Shown here one piece after another: positions 46,645-58,084 of a DNA stretch of 64,000 bases. This DNA is from Trichaptum fuscoviolaceum (lineage: Eukaryota; Basidiomycota; Agaricomycetes; Hymenochaetales; Trichaptaceae), in contig CAJSYZ010000004.1 in NCBI GenBank assembly GCA_910574455.1, forward strand, positions 248,001 through 312,000. Direction: 5' to 3'. A program made the position numbers and the translations under genes. The stretch's first letter is position 1. Every line of letters begins with the position of its first letter. Under the pieces are notes generated by a model. It was not told where the DNA came from and did no database searches. It saw only the letters and a program-made list of their open reading frames with translations.

Positions 46645-48443
46645 CTAAAGGACTCCCGCAACCTGCAGTACAATTCTTGCTCTCGCTTCTTCCTTCTGAA
46701 GCTCTTTAATTTCATCCCCCCATTCCCTTCCATCCTCTTCATCATCCTCACCTTCTCCATAATTTTCATCCCCGGCGGCGTTTTCACTTTCTCCATCACT
46801 CTCATCTTCTTCATCGCTTTCATCCATGATGAAACCTTGACTTAGTTTATCGTCCGGCTTGATTCTAAACCACTCCAGCTTGACACCCAGTCTTTTAAGG
46901 ACACTTGACAGCCTCGAAAAGAAGTGCTCATCAGAGGTCAACTTTGAACTGGACTTCTTGATGATCAACTCCTTGAGGTTCGGCAACGTATATTCACGAT
47001 AGTCGTACTGACTGTCGTCGTAGAAGTCTATGTTCTGGAGTGTCACCTTCTTTATTGTCTTTGGTAATTGCCAGAATATATCGCCGGGGAAGAACTTCAT
47101 CAAGTGATAGCCAGACGGAGGAACGCTATCTCCCGGCTGGGGTCCACCGGCATTACTGTCATCGGAGAAACGTGGATGAATAGGGTCCACCTCCAAAGTG
47201 AATGTCTCAAGGTCAGGAAATTGATGGTCTCGTAAATGCTGGGCCATTTCACGGAACGCCGCGCGGGCGCGGTTGCGCTTAACTTGTCCGACGCAGTCGA
47301 AAGCCAAGGAGAAACACAGCTCTTCGAGACTCGGGCATGAGATGGCGTTGAGGAGCTTTCGGAGGGTATGAACGTCGATGGTGTGCAGCTCCAGCATAAG
47401 ATAGCTGAGCTCAGGAAGCACTACATTTGATAGCTCGAAGTTGGTGTTTATAAGCGGTAATGAGGATAAATCAAAGAGGCCGAAGTCCACAATCACCAGC
47501 ATGTACAGCCTGGGCGTGGATGATAAAAAACGTAGCAATCTAGAGATAGCGCAGCCGCCTAACTCCAAAATGCACTCACTCAGTATCGAGGACGAGATCA
47601 AGTGGGGTGGGGGAGTGCGTGCAGAGCAGAATAGATACTCCAGGTTCGGTATATCCCATTCTTTACCGAGCCATAAGGTCCATGTGCAGACGTCGGAGTT
47701 GGATCCATCCAAGCGCTCGAACATCACATTGTGTGTGCGAGGAAGGTTTAGGTTCGGGTAGTGCGCGTGGATGAATTTCACAGTGATTTCCGAGATATAG
47801 AACTTCACAGTCTCCCACCTGTGGCTGCATGAGAACAGCGCATGCACGATGCCTGCGTACTTGGAGTCAATCAACGGATAGCAGTCCGGGTTGCCTATAG
47901 TGACTTCAAGGCTGAGGGTGCCGCTCCTCCGCACAACAGTCTCGATGGTCCGCTGGCTCATGAAGGTGCCCAGGTCGACTTGTGCCCATATTCGCGGTGC
48001 GTTCAACACGATGTACGCAAGTCTGCGGCAGATGAGCATGAGGGAGTATAGTCGGCGTAAGGGCTTCGACGATGAGCCAACAGCGTATTGCACGGAACGG
48101 GCAATGAGCTCATCCGGAAGGTCTTTGAAGGTGGCTCGAGGAGGAATGGTGGTGGTAATCGGAGTGGAATTAGAGGGTGCACTTGCGGTAGGTGCGGAAT
48201 CTTGGCCACTGGAAAGCTCTCTCGAGCGTGTCGTCGTCATTAGAGCCAAATCTCTACTCCTATGCTTGCCCAGATCCGCATCGCTGTTACGCAGTCTTAG
48301 TATTGGAATATCACTAAACAGAGAGACATGAAAGGAAGTACTCACCCTCTGTAATTGTCCTTCCGCTCATCTACACGAACGGTTTTGAGACTGATATTGT
48401 CATGATCTAAATCATCGGTGGTCGAAATGAGAGATCCGGACAT
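46645..48443 (-). CDS. F-box protein with C-terminal acidic region, two exons
   Basis: Exon 1 is 48443-48346 (MSGSLISTTDDLDHDN...) and exon 2 is 48283-46645. They join through GTGAGT...AACAG in phase to about 578 aa. The long frame reading through the intron (MSTSFHV...) is not the real start. An F-box-like segment lies at about residues 85-130 (FKDLPDELIARS, LMLICRRLAYIVLNAPRIWAQV). Leucine-rich, repeat-like segments follow (LPELSYLMLELHTI, CPSLEELCF, LPNLKELIIKK), as in agaricomycete F-box proteins that choose substrates for SCF ubiquitin ligases. A strongly acidic tract (DESDEEDESDGES and following) is near the end, before a helical Glu/Arg-rich tail. The substrate is unknown. Confidence 0.82.
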
Positions 48444-49224
48444 ATTATTCTTGAAAGTATGAGAATGTGAACGTTTAAAAGTTGTTGCTTCAATGTACCT
48501 AAGCGCGTCTCTTGTCGGCGTTCCTTTTAACTGAAGGTATCTGGGGGGAACAAAGGATGGGTGACAAGTGGCTCAGAGCCACCGCAGCGATTTCATTCAT
48601 GCTTTACTTAAAGCAACACTGCATAGTTTTTGTTGGCGTTTCTTCATTGTCCATGCTGCCGTGCACCGTACCGTCACGGTAATAGGTATACGAACCCGGC
48701 CGTCTTTACGGCTTGTAAAGAGAAAAAGCAGGTTCTTACACGTGGGATATCATACGGGAGCAGATTGTGAGCGAGCGCAACCGTTAAGTGATGTGTTCCG
48801 GAAGATATTGAGGTTATGTTGCGTCAATACTGTCATTAAGCTCGAAGTTGTCCTTCGATGAACGCTCGCTTGACGCCGTTGAGTTAAATATCGCAGTGGC
48901 GAGTAGCCTGAGTGATCCATGACTATTGCTGCATTGCAGAACTTGAAGACTTCTAGTATGGATCCATCGCGAGGTAATGAATGCATTCAGAGCACTGGTC
49001 CGATGGACAGAGCAGGTGGGCAAGTTTAGTGGACGCTGCAAGCTTTTGGAAAAAATTACACCGTGAGAAACATTGAAGCCTGAGCTTGTGTTGACTGCCA
49101 GTGGCAACACTGGCAGTGCACAAACTTTGTACCTGACAGCGATGTAGTCGATACCGACAATGCTCGGGATGAAACTCCAGCACACTTTACACTTCAATGC
49201 ACCAACGTTAACTCACTTTATCTA
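48444..49224. other. Intergenic region, no gene recognised
   Basis: Short frames only. ACTGCCAGTGGCAACACTGGCAGTG, an imperfect palindrome given here in part (ACTGCCAGTG), lies at about 49096 and resembles the words upstream of the membrane-protein genes. Confidence 0.4.
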
Positions 49225-50220
49225 CCTTTTCGTCGTCGTCATCGACACCCTCGCCTCCGACATCCTCATCTCCTCATAGTCTGTCCGCAGTACACCAGTT
49301 CCTTTTGACGCACAACGGCGATGACATTGTCTAGGTTGTGAGTCTTCCACTTCGCTATACTGTGGTTAAGATTCCTAATGAACGACGTGGTCCAGTTCGT
49401 GGTCTCAAGAATCGTCGGTTGGAAATGTGCTTGGAGTTGACGAGAATGCCGAAGATGCGCATCGCAACGGGAACGGATGATCTGTCAAAGGTATGTCCTT
49501 TGCTGTTCCACTGAAAACTCCAATGCATCTGGCTGATAGCTGTCTGTAATGCTCACGGGCAGGTCGAGCACACGTTCATCGAGGAGGAGTTTCGTCGCTC
49601 ATGCGCCATCGCGTTTCCGTCGCTGTCAAAGGTGTCTCGTCGGTAGGGTTGGAATGCACCAGGTATGTCGTCGTCTTCTACTGCAGTCTTACTTATGCTT
49701 ATTGAAATACGAAAGCGTTCTCTTCCGCACTGCCATCCTCGACACTGTCAGAGTTATCCGTTTCACAAAGAGATTTCTCTTCAGATCCATACGCACGTGC
49801 TGTTATTCCCCCCATGCCATCGCTCTCAACTCATGTTCCTCTAGCGCATAATCCTCTCCACGTACTCCCCCTGCTCACCTTTCTCGGGTTCACCGCTCGC
49901 ACAGTACGTACACGTCCAAAATGGCACGATATGAATGGCAGCGCAGGTGACGATGGATATTTAAACGAGAATGGCCGGGCCGTTAACTTTTGGTGCTGTA
50001 CGGTTGCGGTTGAGCTGGCGAAGTATTGCAAGCAGGAGTTGTCATAAGAGGAGCTCGAAGGCGCGCTGGAGGTGGCTATGGTGTTGAAGGGGATGTGAGT
50101 GTCCTGTTCGTTTCTGTATGGTTCACTGCATATCTGACGATGGTCTTCAGGTACACCGGCGATCGGCCCCAATGGATGCCAGAGTCGACATGGATCTGGC
50201 AAACAAGACGATGATTTTGC
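49225..50220. repeat. Degenerate gene relic, paired with 62830-63745
   Basis: This 1-kb block aligns in the same orientation with 62830-63745. Shared runs include TCGTCGTC near the start, CGACGGGAACGG-like sequence before GGTATGTCCT, GCGCCAT near 49600, and ATACGGTTGCGGTTGAGCTGG-like sequence near 50000. One reading near the end of both gives VELAKYC-QE and a DALEVA segment. Intron-like GT...AG signals sit at matching places, so an unknown spliced gene was duplicated and both copies decayed. I cannot name the gene. Confidence 0.55.
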
Positions 50221-50485
50221 TCTGTGTTTCCGCTGTGTGGGGACTGGAATGCCTACATTCATCTTCCGGTTGTTCGTCACCTTCCCAGTAACTGCCATTC
50301 AAGTTATTACAGACTTCTCACGGCCAAGGATGGACTCGGTTTTCGCCGTCGGTCCGCCGTCTATCGCTGACCGAGACTCGTCCTTGTCTCAAAGCTCTTT
50401 CTCTTGATTGTGCTATGCAAACATTCACACGCCGTACTCTCAGTCTTATCTGATCTATAATATTTCGCATTTCGTCCATCGCCAT

Positions 50486-50720
50486 AGTCTTGCGTATGCG
50501 TCGAGAGAAAACATTACAGTACCGTTCGTTTAACCAATCCCGGGATATGGCTACCTATGGCCACCTCTGCAAAACTCCGAGCTCACGCGAAGATGGAGGA
50601 TGTTGGAGTGAAGATATTAGGAGCGATCACACAGGCGATCTAATTCAAGCCTCAAGTGATGTGCGCGAAAGCTTGCGCCGAGGGCGGGTATCTGTACCTG
50701 TTGTTGTGGGTTTAGCCCCG
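50486..50720 (+). pseudogene. Third biotin-carboxylase relic
   Basis: In shifting plus-strand frames I read a VLRMRREK segment, then NPGYGYL, NSELTRRW, EDVGVKILG and TQAI. These correspond in order to ILRVCSEQ, HPGYGFL, SAEFARRL, EAGVKLLGPS and MQVI of the fragment at 6036-6635. Stops and indels are frequent. It is another dead piece of the urea carboxylase-like gene, 35 kb or more from the first two. Confidence 0.6.
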
Positions 50721-51123
50721 GTTGACTTACAGAAGGCTAACTCATCGCTGGCATCCTGGACGTCAGCAGTAGACTTCTGACCAGAGAGCAGATAATAGTA
50801 GATGGTTCGAAGAACCGGAGTAGTATTGAGTTGTTCCCATGTATTCCGAAAATAATTGTTAATATCGCCTTGTAAATGTTATAGAAAAACTAGCTTGAAT
50901 TCAGGCTGTCGCGGGACTACGAAGTACAGAGCCAAAAACATCTTACAAAAGTACACATACAAAACTGAGCTGTCGGCAACGTGTCTTCAGAACATTATGT
51001 AATTCGAGCCTCCCAAACTTCAAACCGCAAACGAAACTGCCTAATATCTGGAGCTTGTAAGTCTTCCCCTGTCATGCGCAAAGCTCGGACAACATACCTT
51101 AACCATATCTCTTTGTGTGCTCA

Positions 51124-51343
51124 TCAATACTTATAACGAAAGCTGGATGCTGTGTGATATGTAGTCGTGCTATCAGCATAACTCACTTCATCAGTGTCCC
51201 GGTATTGGTTGTGATCGAAGTTTTGCACAAGTTCGGCAGTTTGGACCTGTTCTTCTCTTTCCTTGCTGTCCGGGTTGGATCCATAAGCAACATCACGGTT
51301 GTCACTGGATTGACCTTCCGAGATACGTGCCAGAGTGTCTTCG
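51124..51343 (-). pseudogene. Severed 3' coding end of the gene at 51937-54344
   Basis: Directly beyond the left target duplication the minus strand reads EDTLARISEGQSSDN and continues open for about 73 codons to a stop at 51124. The intact site would have run ...GEDYS followed by EDTLARIS. A GTGAGT donor-like site (about 51190) suggests a further intron before the true end. This part is now cut off from its gene by the 664-bp insertion. Confidence 0.7.
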
Positions 51344-51351
51344 CTATAGTC

Positions 51352-52015
51352 CTCAATGGGTCGGGCCAACCCTCATTGGCCCGGGGTCGGCCTTGACCCG
51401 ACCCCGTGGGCCGGGTCAGTAAAGGGCCGGGTCATGGAAGGTCAAGGGTGGGCCGGGTCGAGGGTCAGGCAATGTAGAGAAACACCTGACCCTCTGTGAC
51501 CCGGGTCGACCCGACCCGACCCCCGACCCTTAGTAATACCCATTTCGGTAGTTAACAGTAAACTTTTAACTAAACTTAGGCCAGAAAGAGCGACTAAGGT
51601 AACTTCTGTAATAGTATCTGTTTTACTTACTTAAAACCGCTTTATATTGGTAATATACCGGTCAAAAAGGTAGCATGCGTCTTTTAAGCACCGTGAGAAA
51701 TCAATGAAAGTAAAAGTCGGTGCTTCATATCTCTTCACAGACTGTATCTAATAAAGTATTGTTGACATATGCATATATTTAGTTGTTATAGTACTTAAAA
51801 ATCATCTTATTATAATGATATTTATGCTTACTACATTTAATAGGGCCGACCCGGGGCCGACCCTTGGTTGACCTTGACCCGACCCCCAATGACCCGACCC
51901 GGAGGGTCAAAGAGGGTCAGGGTCAGGGTCGGGCACTTACCTCAAAATGCTGACCCGGCCGGGTCGGGGGTCAGCCAAAAGATGCCCTGACCCGGCCCGG
52001 CCCGGCCTTTGAGGA
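51352..52015. mobile_element. 664-bp non-autonomous DNA transposon with 8-bp target duplication, inside a coding exon
   Basis: CTATAGTC occurs at 51344-51351 and again at 52016-52023. The ends are inverted (CTCAATGGGTCGGGCC on the left; CTCAAAGGCCGGGCC read from the right). About 180 bp on the left and 170 bp on the right are built from GGGTCGGG/CCCGACCC words in opposing orientation, around an AT-rich core of about 300 bp (51540-51840). The 8-bp duplication fits the hAT superfamily, though the family is not certain. No transposase is encoded. Confidence 0.82.
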
Positions 52016-54344
52016 CTATAGTCTTCGCCTTCCTCATAGTCCAAATCCATGGGGCTGTCGTGAAGTCCTGGTACATCCGACGCGTCCGAGAATAAATTCG
52101 TGAAGGCTTCAGACAAGTCATCGAAAGAAGCAAGCGTTCCGATTGCATTGTTTGGCGTTGTCGTGCTGTGCTCCTCCTCCGAAGGTCCGCTTGAGATAGA
52201 CACCCAGGATGTGTTAGGTGCAAAGGTTATGTTCTCGAGCGAAGACGTGAGCGATCCATTCGGCATATGCGAAAGCGGATGCTCTGCCGCCGTTGGGAGG
52301 TATTCGATGGATGATTCGGGCGCAGGATAGTATGTCTTGTACCGCTTCCTCTCATATTCGTCTCTATACGGAACGCGTATTGCTTCTGGCATAGTCTCCC
52401 GAGCCCCTCCGATTTCGATTTGTAACAGATCCATGTCTTGTACCTGTTCGGACGCATCGTCATACGCCGCCAATGGTGTGTTGCCGCGTGCGGAAAGAGG
52501 CTTTTCTATCTTGAACAGATTCCTCAAGCAACTCCCAGTATCCCAGTCCCATTCCATGTTCGAACGACAATACTCTGACCATTGGTGACGTAGGTGACGG
52601 CCTACGTTGTACGCTCTCCAGTTTTTGTATAGCTTACCCCACGTGAAGCTTCCATGGGGATCGTCCCGGGCGTCGATAAACTCTCTGGTCAACTCGTTTT
52701 CATCGACTTTGACCTTTTGTGCACGCCTAAGGCTACGCTCTAGCTCGTTAGATGACCAGCTAGTATGAAAAAAATCCCACAATCCCGTATATTGATTATT
52801 GGGCTTGATCTCTCGAACCGCTTGCCTGAGTCGATCCATAGACATCAGCAGTCGAAGCGATTGTATCATGTGGGTCGTGATGGGAACGTGAAACAAAGAC
52901 CACCATTGCCCTTGGCAATTTCGCGGAAGCCAACGCTCCTGATATCGTAGATCTACCCAGCGCCCTCTCCTCATGGTGACACATTCTCTTTCAAATACAT
53001 GGTGATAAATTCTCCGCAGTAATATTCCAATTTCGGGATTTAGACACATGTATCTGTGGCAAACGTCAGCAAACCTACTAGTATATCTAGTGTGAGCATT
53101 TGAGTTGAACGTACGTCAGGAATGGGCTGTGTAATTGGAGCAGGAATTGAAAGACCCGCGATCCCGACAATGAGGATAGTACTGTCTTTGCATGACGGTC
53201 AAAACGGTCGATACTCTTCATCAGTATGAAGTGTTCCATCTTTCCGGGGTCATCAATCCACCTGAGTGCTTCATCGAGATGAATGAGGCTGAGAATGAAG
53301 AGGTGGTAGACTATTTCTGCCAAGAGATCGACAGACGAATAATGACTTGGGTCCTCACTTTTGACCTCATGTGCAATACGAGATATGAAATGACATGAAT
53401 AAGTGAGACCGCAGAGAGATCCATACGGCGAGACTCTGGAAATATATTATCATCCATGAGTCAGAGATAAGAAGAAGTGAATGCGCACTGGAATGATTCA
53501 GTCATTTCAATAAGGTGTCTTTGGTATGCATAGGTATTCCCATACTCAGAAGAGCTATACTTCTCCGGATTGATTTCAGTCCTTCCTAACTTGACCAAAG
53601 AGAGGAAAAGCTGTTTTTTGGGACTTTCGTGTAAGTCCTGGAGAGCCTTCATCTTCTCCAGTTGGAATATTGGTTCCGCAAACGAGACTAAGTGAAAGAA
53701 CCGTCTGAATGTTGGACATGAGCAGAGACGTATAAGAGCAGCGAGAGCAGCCGCAGAGCGATAGATTGAGTTCGACCTATATAAGCCAATGTTAATCTCT
53801 CTAAAGATGGACTGATAACTCGCACTTGTACTCACTGTGCTTGATGAACGAGACTTTTGAGCCCGGTGACGGCTACAGATCCTTTACGACGTCCAATTGT
53901 CTTTATCACGTTACTTAATGGGCCGCGCAAGCCGTAGTCTACCATTTTTGGCGTTGGGAACACTTCATGCTTTCGGCGAACGTAATCATATTCTCCATCG
54001 TCTTCATCGTGTTCATCGTATTCGTCGTCGTTAATGCTGGCTAAAAGGATGTGCAATATCCTATTGGGGTGCAGGGAGGACACGGACGTGCGAAGAATCC
54101 ACCATTCAACTTTTCGTCCAAGGAACTGATAGAGCTTGTCGAGAATTCGACCCGGCCCGATGTTATTGTCCATTGTAGCAGTCGTTGAGTAAGAGCTGAC
54201 GGATGCGGAGGTCAACGAACCCTCTGTCAGATCATCGATCGGCCTGGAAATCTTCCAGTCGCCTTCAAGATGCTCTTGGGCTTTGTCGCGAGACTTTGAC
54301 TGCTTTTTTCCGGGCGCAAGCAGAAGTCGTATGCCCTTTGCCAT
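51937..54344 (-). CDS. Hypothetical protein, four exons, C-terminus replaced by transposon sequence
   Basis: Exons 54344-53836, 53776-53489, 53435-53115 and 53053-51937 join in phase (509, 288, 321 and 1117 nt) to about 744 aa. The start MAKGIRLLLAPGKKQSKS is preceded by GC-rich transposon DNA further upstream. The protein has basic and acidic tracts (DDEYDEHDEDDGEYD), helical middle parts (FLSLVKLGRTEINPEKY, IVYHLFILSLIHLDEALRW) and a C-terminal Ser/Thr-rich acidic region. No domain is recognised. The gene now reads from GEDYS into the inserted element for 25 residues and stops at 51937, so the native end (51124-51343) is lost. Whether the truncated product is made is unknown. Confidence 0.72.
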
Positions 54345-54470
54345 ATCGGAAGCAAGAGAGTTGCGTAGAAAAGCAGGTGAGATAGTAGGTAATGATGAAG
54401 TAGTGGTCAAATGTATACCTTTACCTTTATACAAGTTCCTGCGTCCGAAGAATCTATATGGTGTTGGCTG

Positions 54471-55447
54471 CGGCCTGACGAAAAGGCCGCCTACAAGTGC
54501 CGCCGCTGCCGCATGCAGCCGCCTACAAGTATCGCCGCTGCCGCATGCAAGACTGCAGACACGGAACCAATGATAAATAAGATAAAATACTGTAGAAATT
54601 AATGAAGTCATTGCATGTGCCACAGCTGTCAAAACTGCCGCATGCAGTGCCGCCTACCTGTCAAAACTACCGCATGCAGTGCCGCCTACCTGTCAAACTA
54701 CCGCATGCAGTGCCGCCTACCTGTCAAAACTGCCGCATACACTGCCGCATACAGGCTTGAAGACTGCAGTCAAGCCGCATGCAGAGTTGCAACGGGGTCC
54801 CGAACCTTCCCAAAGCGTACTAGACTCAGGTACAAACACAGCCATGCATTCAGTTTCCCACAGCCACTCATCAAATTGTAGATCTTGCATACGACAATAT
54901 GATTACTTGCATAGCAGAAGTGGTTTAGATATAAAACAATCACAGTACTGTCTATTGTAATGTACTAATAAGATATAAAATAAATGATAATTAACTACGA
55001 GAAATAGAGACCAAAATGGCACATGTCTTCGTAAAACTTGTCAATGCCCGTTACCCGGTTTTCGGTAATCCTTCAAGTTGTCCGCTTGTCCCCTCAGGCT
55101 GTTCTCGGACACCAAGTCACACAGTATATTTGTCCTGATTTTAACTTAACAACACTTAATATCATACTTTCAACTAACTTAATACACCCAATATTGACTT
55201 AAGCAAATTGTATGAGAATATATTTACTAAAGAGTGACCCTGACCATAATCTCGTGACATTTATTTGGTCTTCGATAGATCTGAGATATTATCGGGGCTC
55301 TTGCCCCCGGTCACTTACGAGACCGTAGGCGGCACTTTGTACAATGACCGCCTACGCCTATTAGTACTGCATGCGGTCCTGTATAGAAAGTGCCGCCTAC
55401 TGCATGCGGCAGCGGCGGCACTTGTAGGCGGCCTTTTCGTACAGCCG
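54471..55447. mobile_element. 977-bp non-autonomous transposon (Mutator-like?) with 10-bp target duplication
   Basis: GTGTTGGCTG flanks the element at 54461-54470 and 55448-55457. The ends read CGGCCTGACGAAAAGGCCGC and, inverted on the right, CGGCTGTACGAAAAGGCCGC. The inverted repeat continues through GCCGCCTACAAGTGCCGC to CGCATGCAG. The interior is AT-rich after a tandem repeat block. A 9-11-bp duplication fits Mutator-like elements; this assignment is tentative. The insertion sits about 130 bp upstream of the start codon at 54344. No transposase is seen. Confidence 0.78.
54622..54750. repeat. Tandem repeat, about four units of 31-33 bp
   Basis: Units of the form CTGTCAAAACTACCGCATGC followed by AGTGCCGCCTAC repeat with small changes. 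They lie inside the left part of the 977-bp transposon and share the GCCGCCTAC and CGCATGCAG words with its ends. Confidence 0.85.
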
Positions 55448-55457
55448 GTGTTGGCTG

Positions 55458-57422
55458 TGAGGACGTCTTGTGTTTGAGCCGCGATTCCTACTTCACCATG
55501 GCCCCCCTTTGCAACGCAGCTATTGCAACAATCAATCAGCACATCATAAATCGAAGGATCATTGATTGCTGTGAGACTAAGAAGAATCATATAGTGATCC
55601 ACGTGCCACTTGGCAATTGATAATTTCAAATATTGTGCGCTCAACAACTACCCATTGTCATATTCCAAGAACGGAAATAGCCTACGCATAGCCATAACCC
55701 CGAAATGGAGGCTCAATGTCACTAGATACTACATGGTATCGTTAAATTTGCACACGTTCGACTCCGTAGTGCTCACCTGTCATATTATCCACAAGCACTC
55801 TTCTGATCGTCCATATGTGTTCATCCAAAAGGTCCGCACATCCGAAAAGATGTCAGGAATTGACGCTTTATCGATGTGCATCTCGTTCACGTTGTTCTGG
55901 GTTCGCAATGATGATGGAACGGTTAAGCGAGGACAATGTGGTCGCGTACGATTATGAGAGTCTCAAGATACGACCTCCATATATTAAGAGCGCTTTCAAG
56001 TTAACTGGCGAATTTGGATTAATCGAGGATCAAGAGACCTAATGAGTAGGCGAAGAACAGTTCCTCGGTTTTGGAGGCAAGGAAAGCAGAGCTATTTCTT
56101 CCAGCGCGTCTCATTTTGAGAGAAAGACACTTTTAGCAGTATGAAGATAATGTAGGCGTCGCATGAATGGCGATGGCTTGAAGTGCCATGTCATATGATA
56201 GGCGCTATGTTATACGAAGTAATCAGCTTCTTCGTGCATTATGTGAAGCACAGCAACCACTTACAGCGCCACAGCAAATCAGACATTTCTAATGAGAACA
56301 GACACGCACTGGATCTTCTGAGAGAACCGAAGAAGAGAGGTGCTCGCATGCTATGGAATCAGTAAATCACCGAGTTTCCCATTAGTCTCGGGGTCGAAAC
56401 ACAGCCAGTAGGGCGGCCTTTCCATGATGTTTCCTAGGTTAGTATCTCAGGATCAGCTAGAAATACAGCAAGAACGTATCCACATTGCTGTACCGGAAGA
56501 TGAGACACATAGCAGCCGTGATGAGCGCTAGAACACGTGTAACGACCCTCTTATTCCATCAGAAAACCTCGCAAGCGCAGAGCTGGCCTTCTGCGTTGAA
56601 TGGGATTCCGGAGTCAACAATCGAAGATTGCAACAGTACACAACTGGAGTTTAAACGGCAATGCATAGCGTGAATATCTTCTGCGCAGTCTCCGAACAAG
56701 GTGAGATATGAGAAAGGTCAGACGCTTGAGTCAACACAAGCATTGTCTTCAACAGAGCGGCAATAGTTCAAAGAGTAGCACTACTAAGGAGCTTGTGCTT
56801 GGAAAGATACTTGATACGTGAGCTGGATGCATCCGAATCATAGATCTCTTATCGTCTACTCACTATCTTTGGTGGTTGTACAGGCACTGAATTGTGTCTG
56901 CAGTGGTCGCGGTAAGAAATTAGAACGGGATTTAGAGCTCCGATTGCGTGTGAAGGCTCTCGTGCCAGTGCGCATCACAATACCCTTGCAGTATTTCCGC
57001 CTATTCCGTGATGCGGTGATATTCAATAGTTCCTCAACGGACAAGAGAAAGTTCCTAGCATTCATCAACGAGAACTTTAATGCAAGTGCATTCTGAGGAG
57101 TAAAAAACGTAGGAGAATAGAGAACTTGAAGAAGGTGAGTCGGGACTTGCGTGGATTCAAGATTAGTACGTGCATTAAGTAGATGCGACGTGTCCCCCGA
57201 TACACCTGCTTGTCTTGTATATCTTTCAGGATCAGCACTACCTGCGCGAAACAAAAAGACTGGAAAGGATTCATCTCGAGTCATTCTGAGTGGTGATGAG
57301 GGTAATAGATACAATTGTAATGATCATGGTCAGCTGCCAGTGGACAAATTCATAGCGTGAGAACTTCAGGTTGAAGTTGCGGAGAACGGCGAGCACTTCG
57401 ACTTTCACTTTTCTACGTACGA
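55458..57422. other. 2-kb region without a recognised gene
   Basis: Frames at 55610-55957, 56818-57096 and 56856-57314 show no motif and no splice support. The region lies between two transposons and may be old relic DNA. Confidence 0.45.
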
Positions 57423-57445
57423 CAATATCTCACCTGCTCTGCCCA

Positions 57446-57510
57446 GCCAACGCTATCTCTAGAGATAGGCTCCTAGGCCCCAGGAGCCTATCTCTAGAGA
57501 TAGCGTTGGC
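57446..57510. repeat. Perfect hairpin in the left terminal repeat of the 5.3-kb element
   Basis: GCCAACGCTATCTCTAGAGA continues to AGGCTCCT, and the same sequence follows inverted after a short GC loop. The arms are about 29 bp. Confidence 0.9.
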
Positions 57511-58084
57511 ACTATTTCTCTAAGCTAGCGGTAATCCGAGCATTAATTTGACTCGGGTGACCGTAGCCACCAGTGGTCACCGGTAACGTGGTGACGCGTT
57601 CAAGTTACCGGTGGCCACGGTTACTGAAGTGACCGAGGCCGGTGCCTGGCAGGACCCTTGATATCGGAGCCAGGCCCCGCACGCTCTCGCCGCTGTTCGC
57701 AGTGAGCAAGAGTCTGTGCTTGCTGTGCACAACAGCGAGCAAAGCTATCTCACTCAATTTTGATGCAATCAAGCTGTTTTTTTCACCCTTGTATATTAGA
57801 TTTCTTGTACGGTATTTTTGCTTATTTTTCTTCATTTCTCAAACTCATTTTGAGGCAGAATTAAATAGGAATAAATTATATTGCTATAAATCATTATTTT
57901 ACACACAGTATGCACTTGACTATCGGCGCGAGAGTGGTGCGGGTTTATGGCAGGTGTGCGACCATTCACGCAAGCAGATTTGCCATGTATCCTCTTGGTC
58001 AAGCGGTCATTGCTTTGGCAACAAGAGCAAGTCACCATGGCCCGGGTTCTGAGGAACAACAAGTGAGGGATCAGCCCTGTTGAC

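Noticed and set aside
47441..48331. Plus-strand frames opposite the F-box gene (for example 47891-48331)
   Set aside because: Antisense shadows of a well-supported spliced gene.
54615..54960. Plus-strand frames within the 977-bp element
   Set aside because: They arise from the 32-bp tandem repeat; the protein is a simple repeat of Cys/Arg/Pro words.
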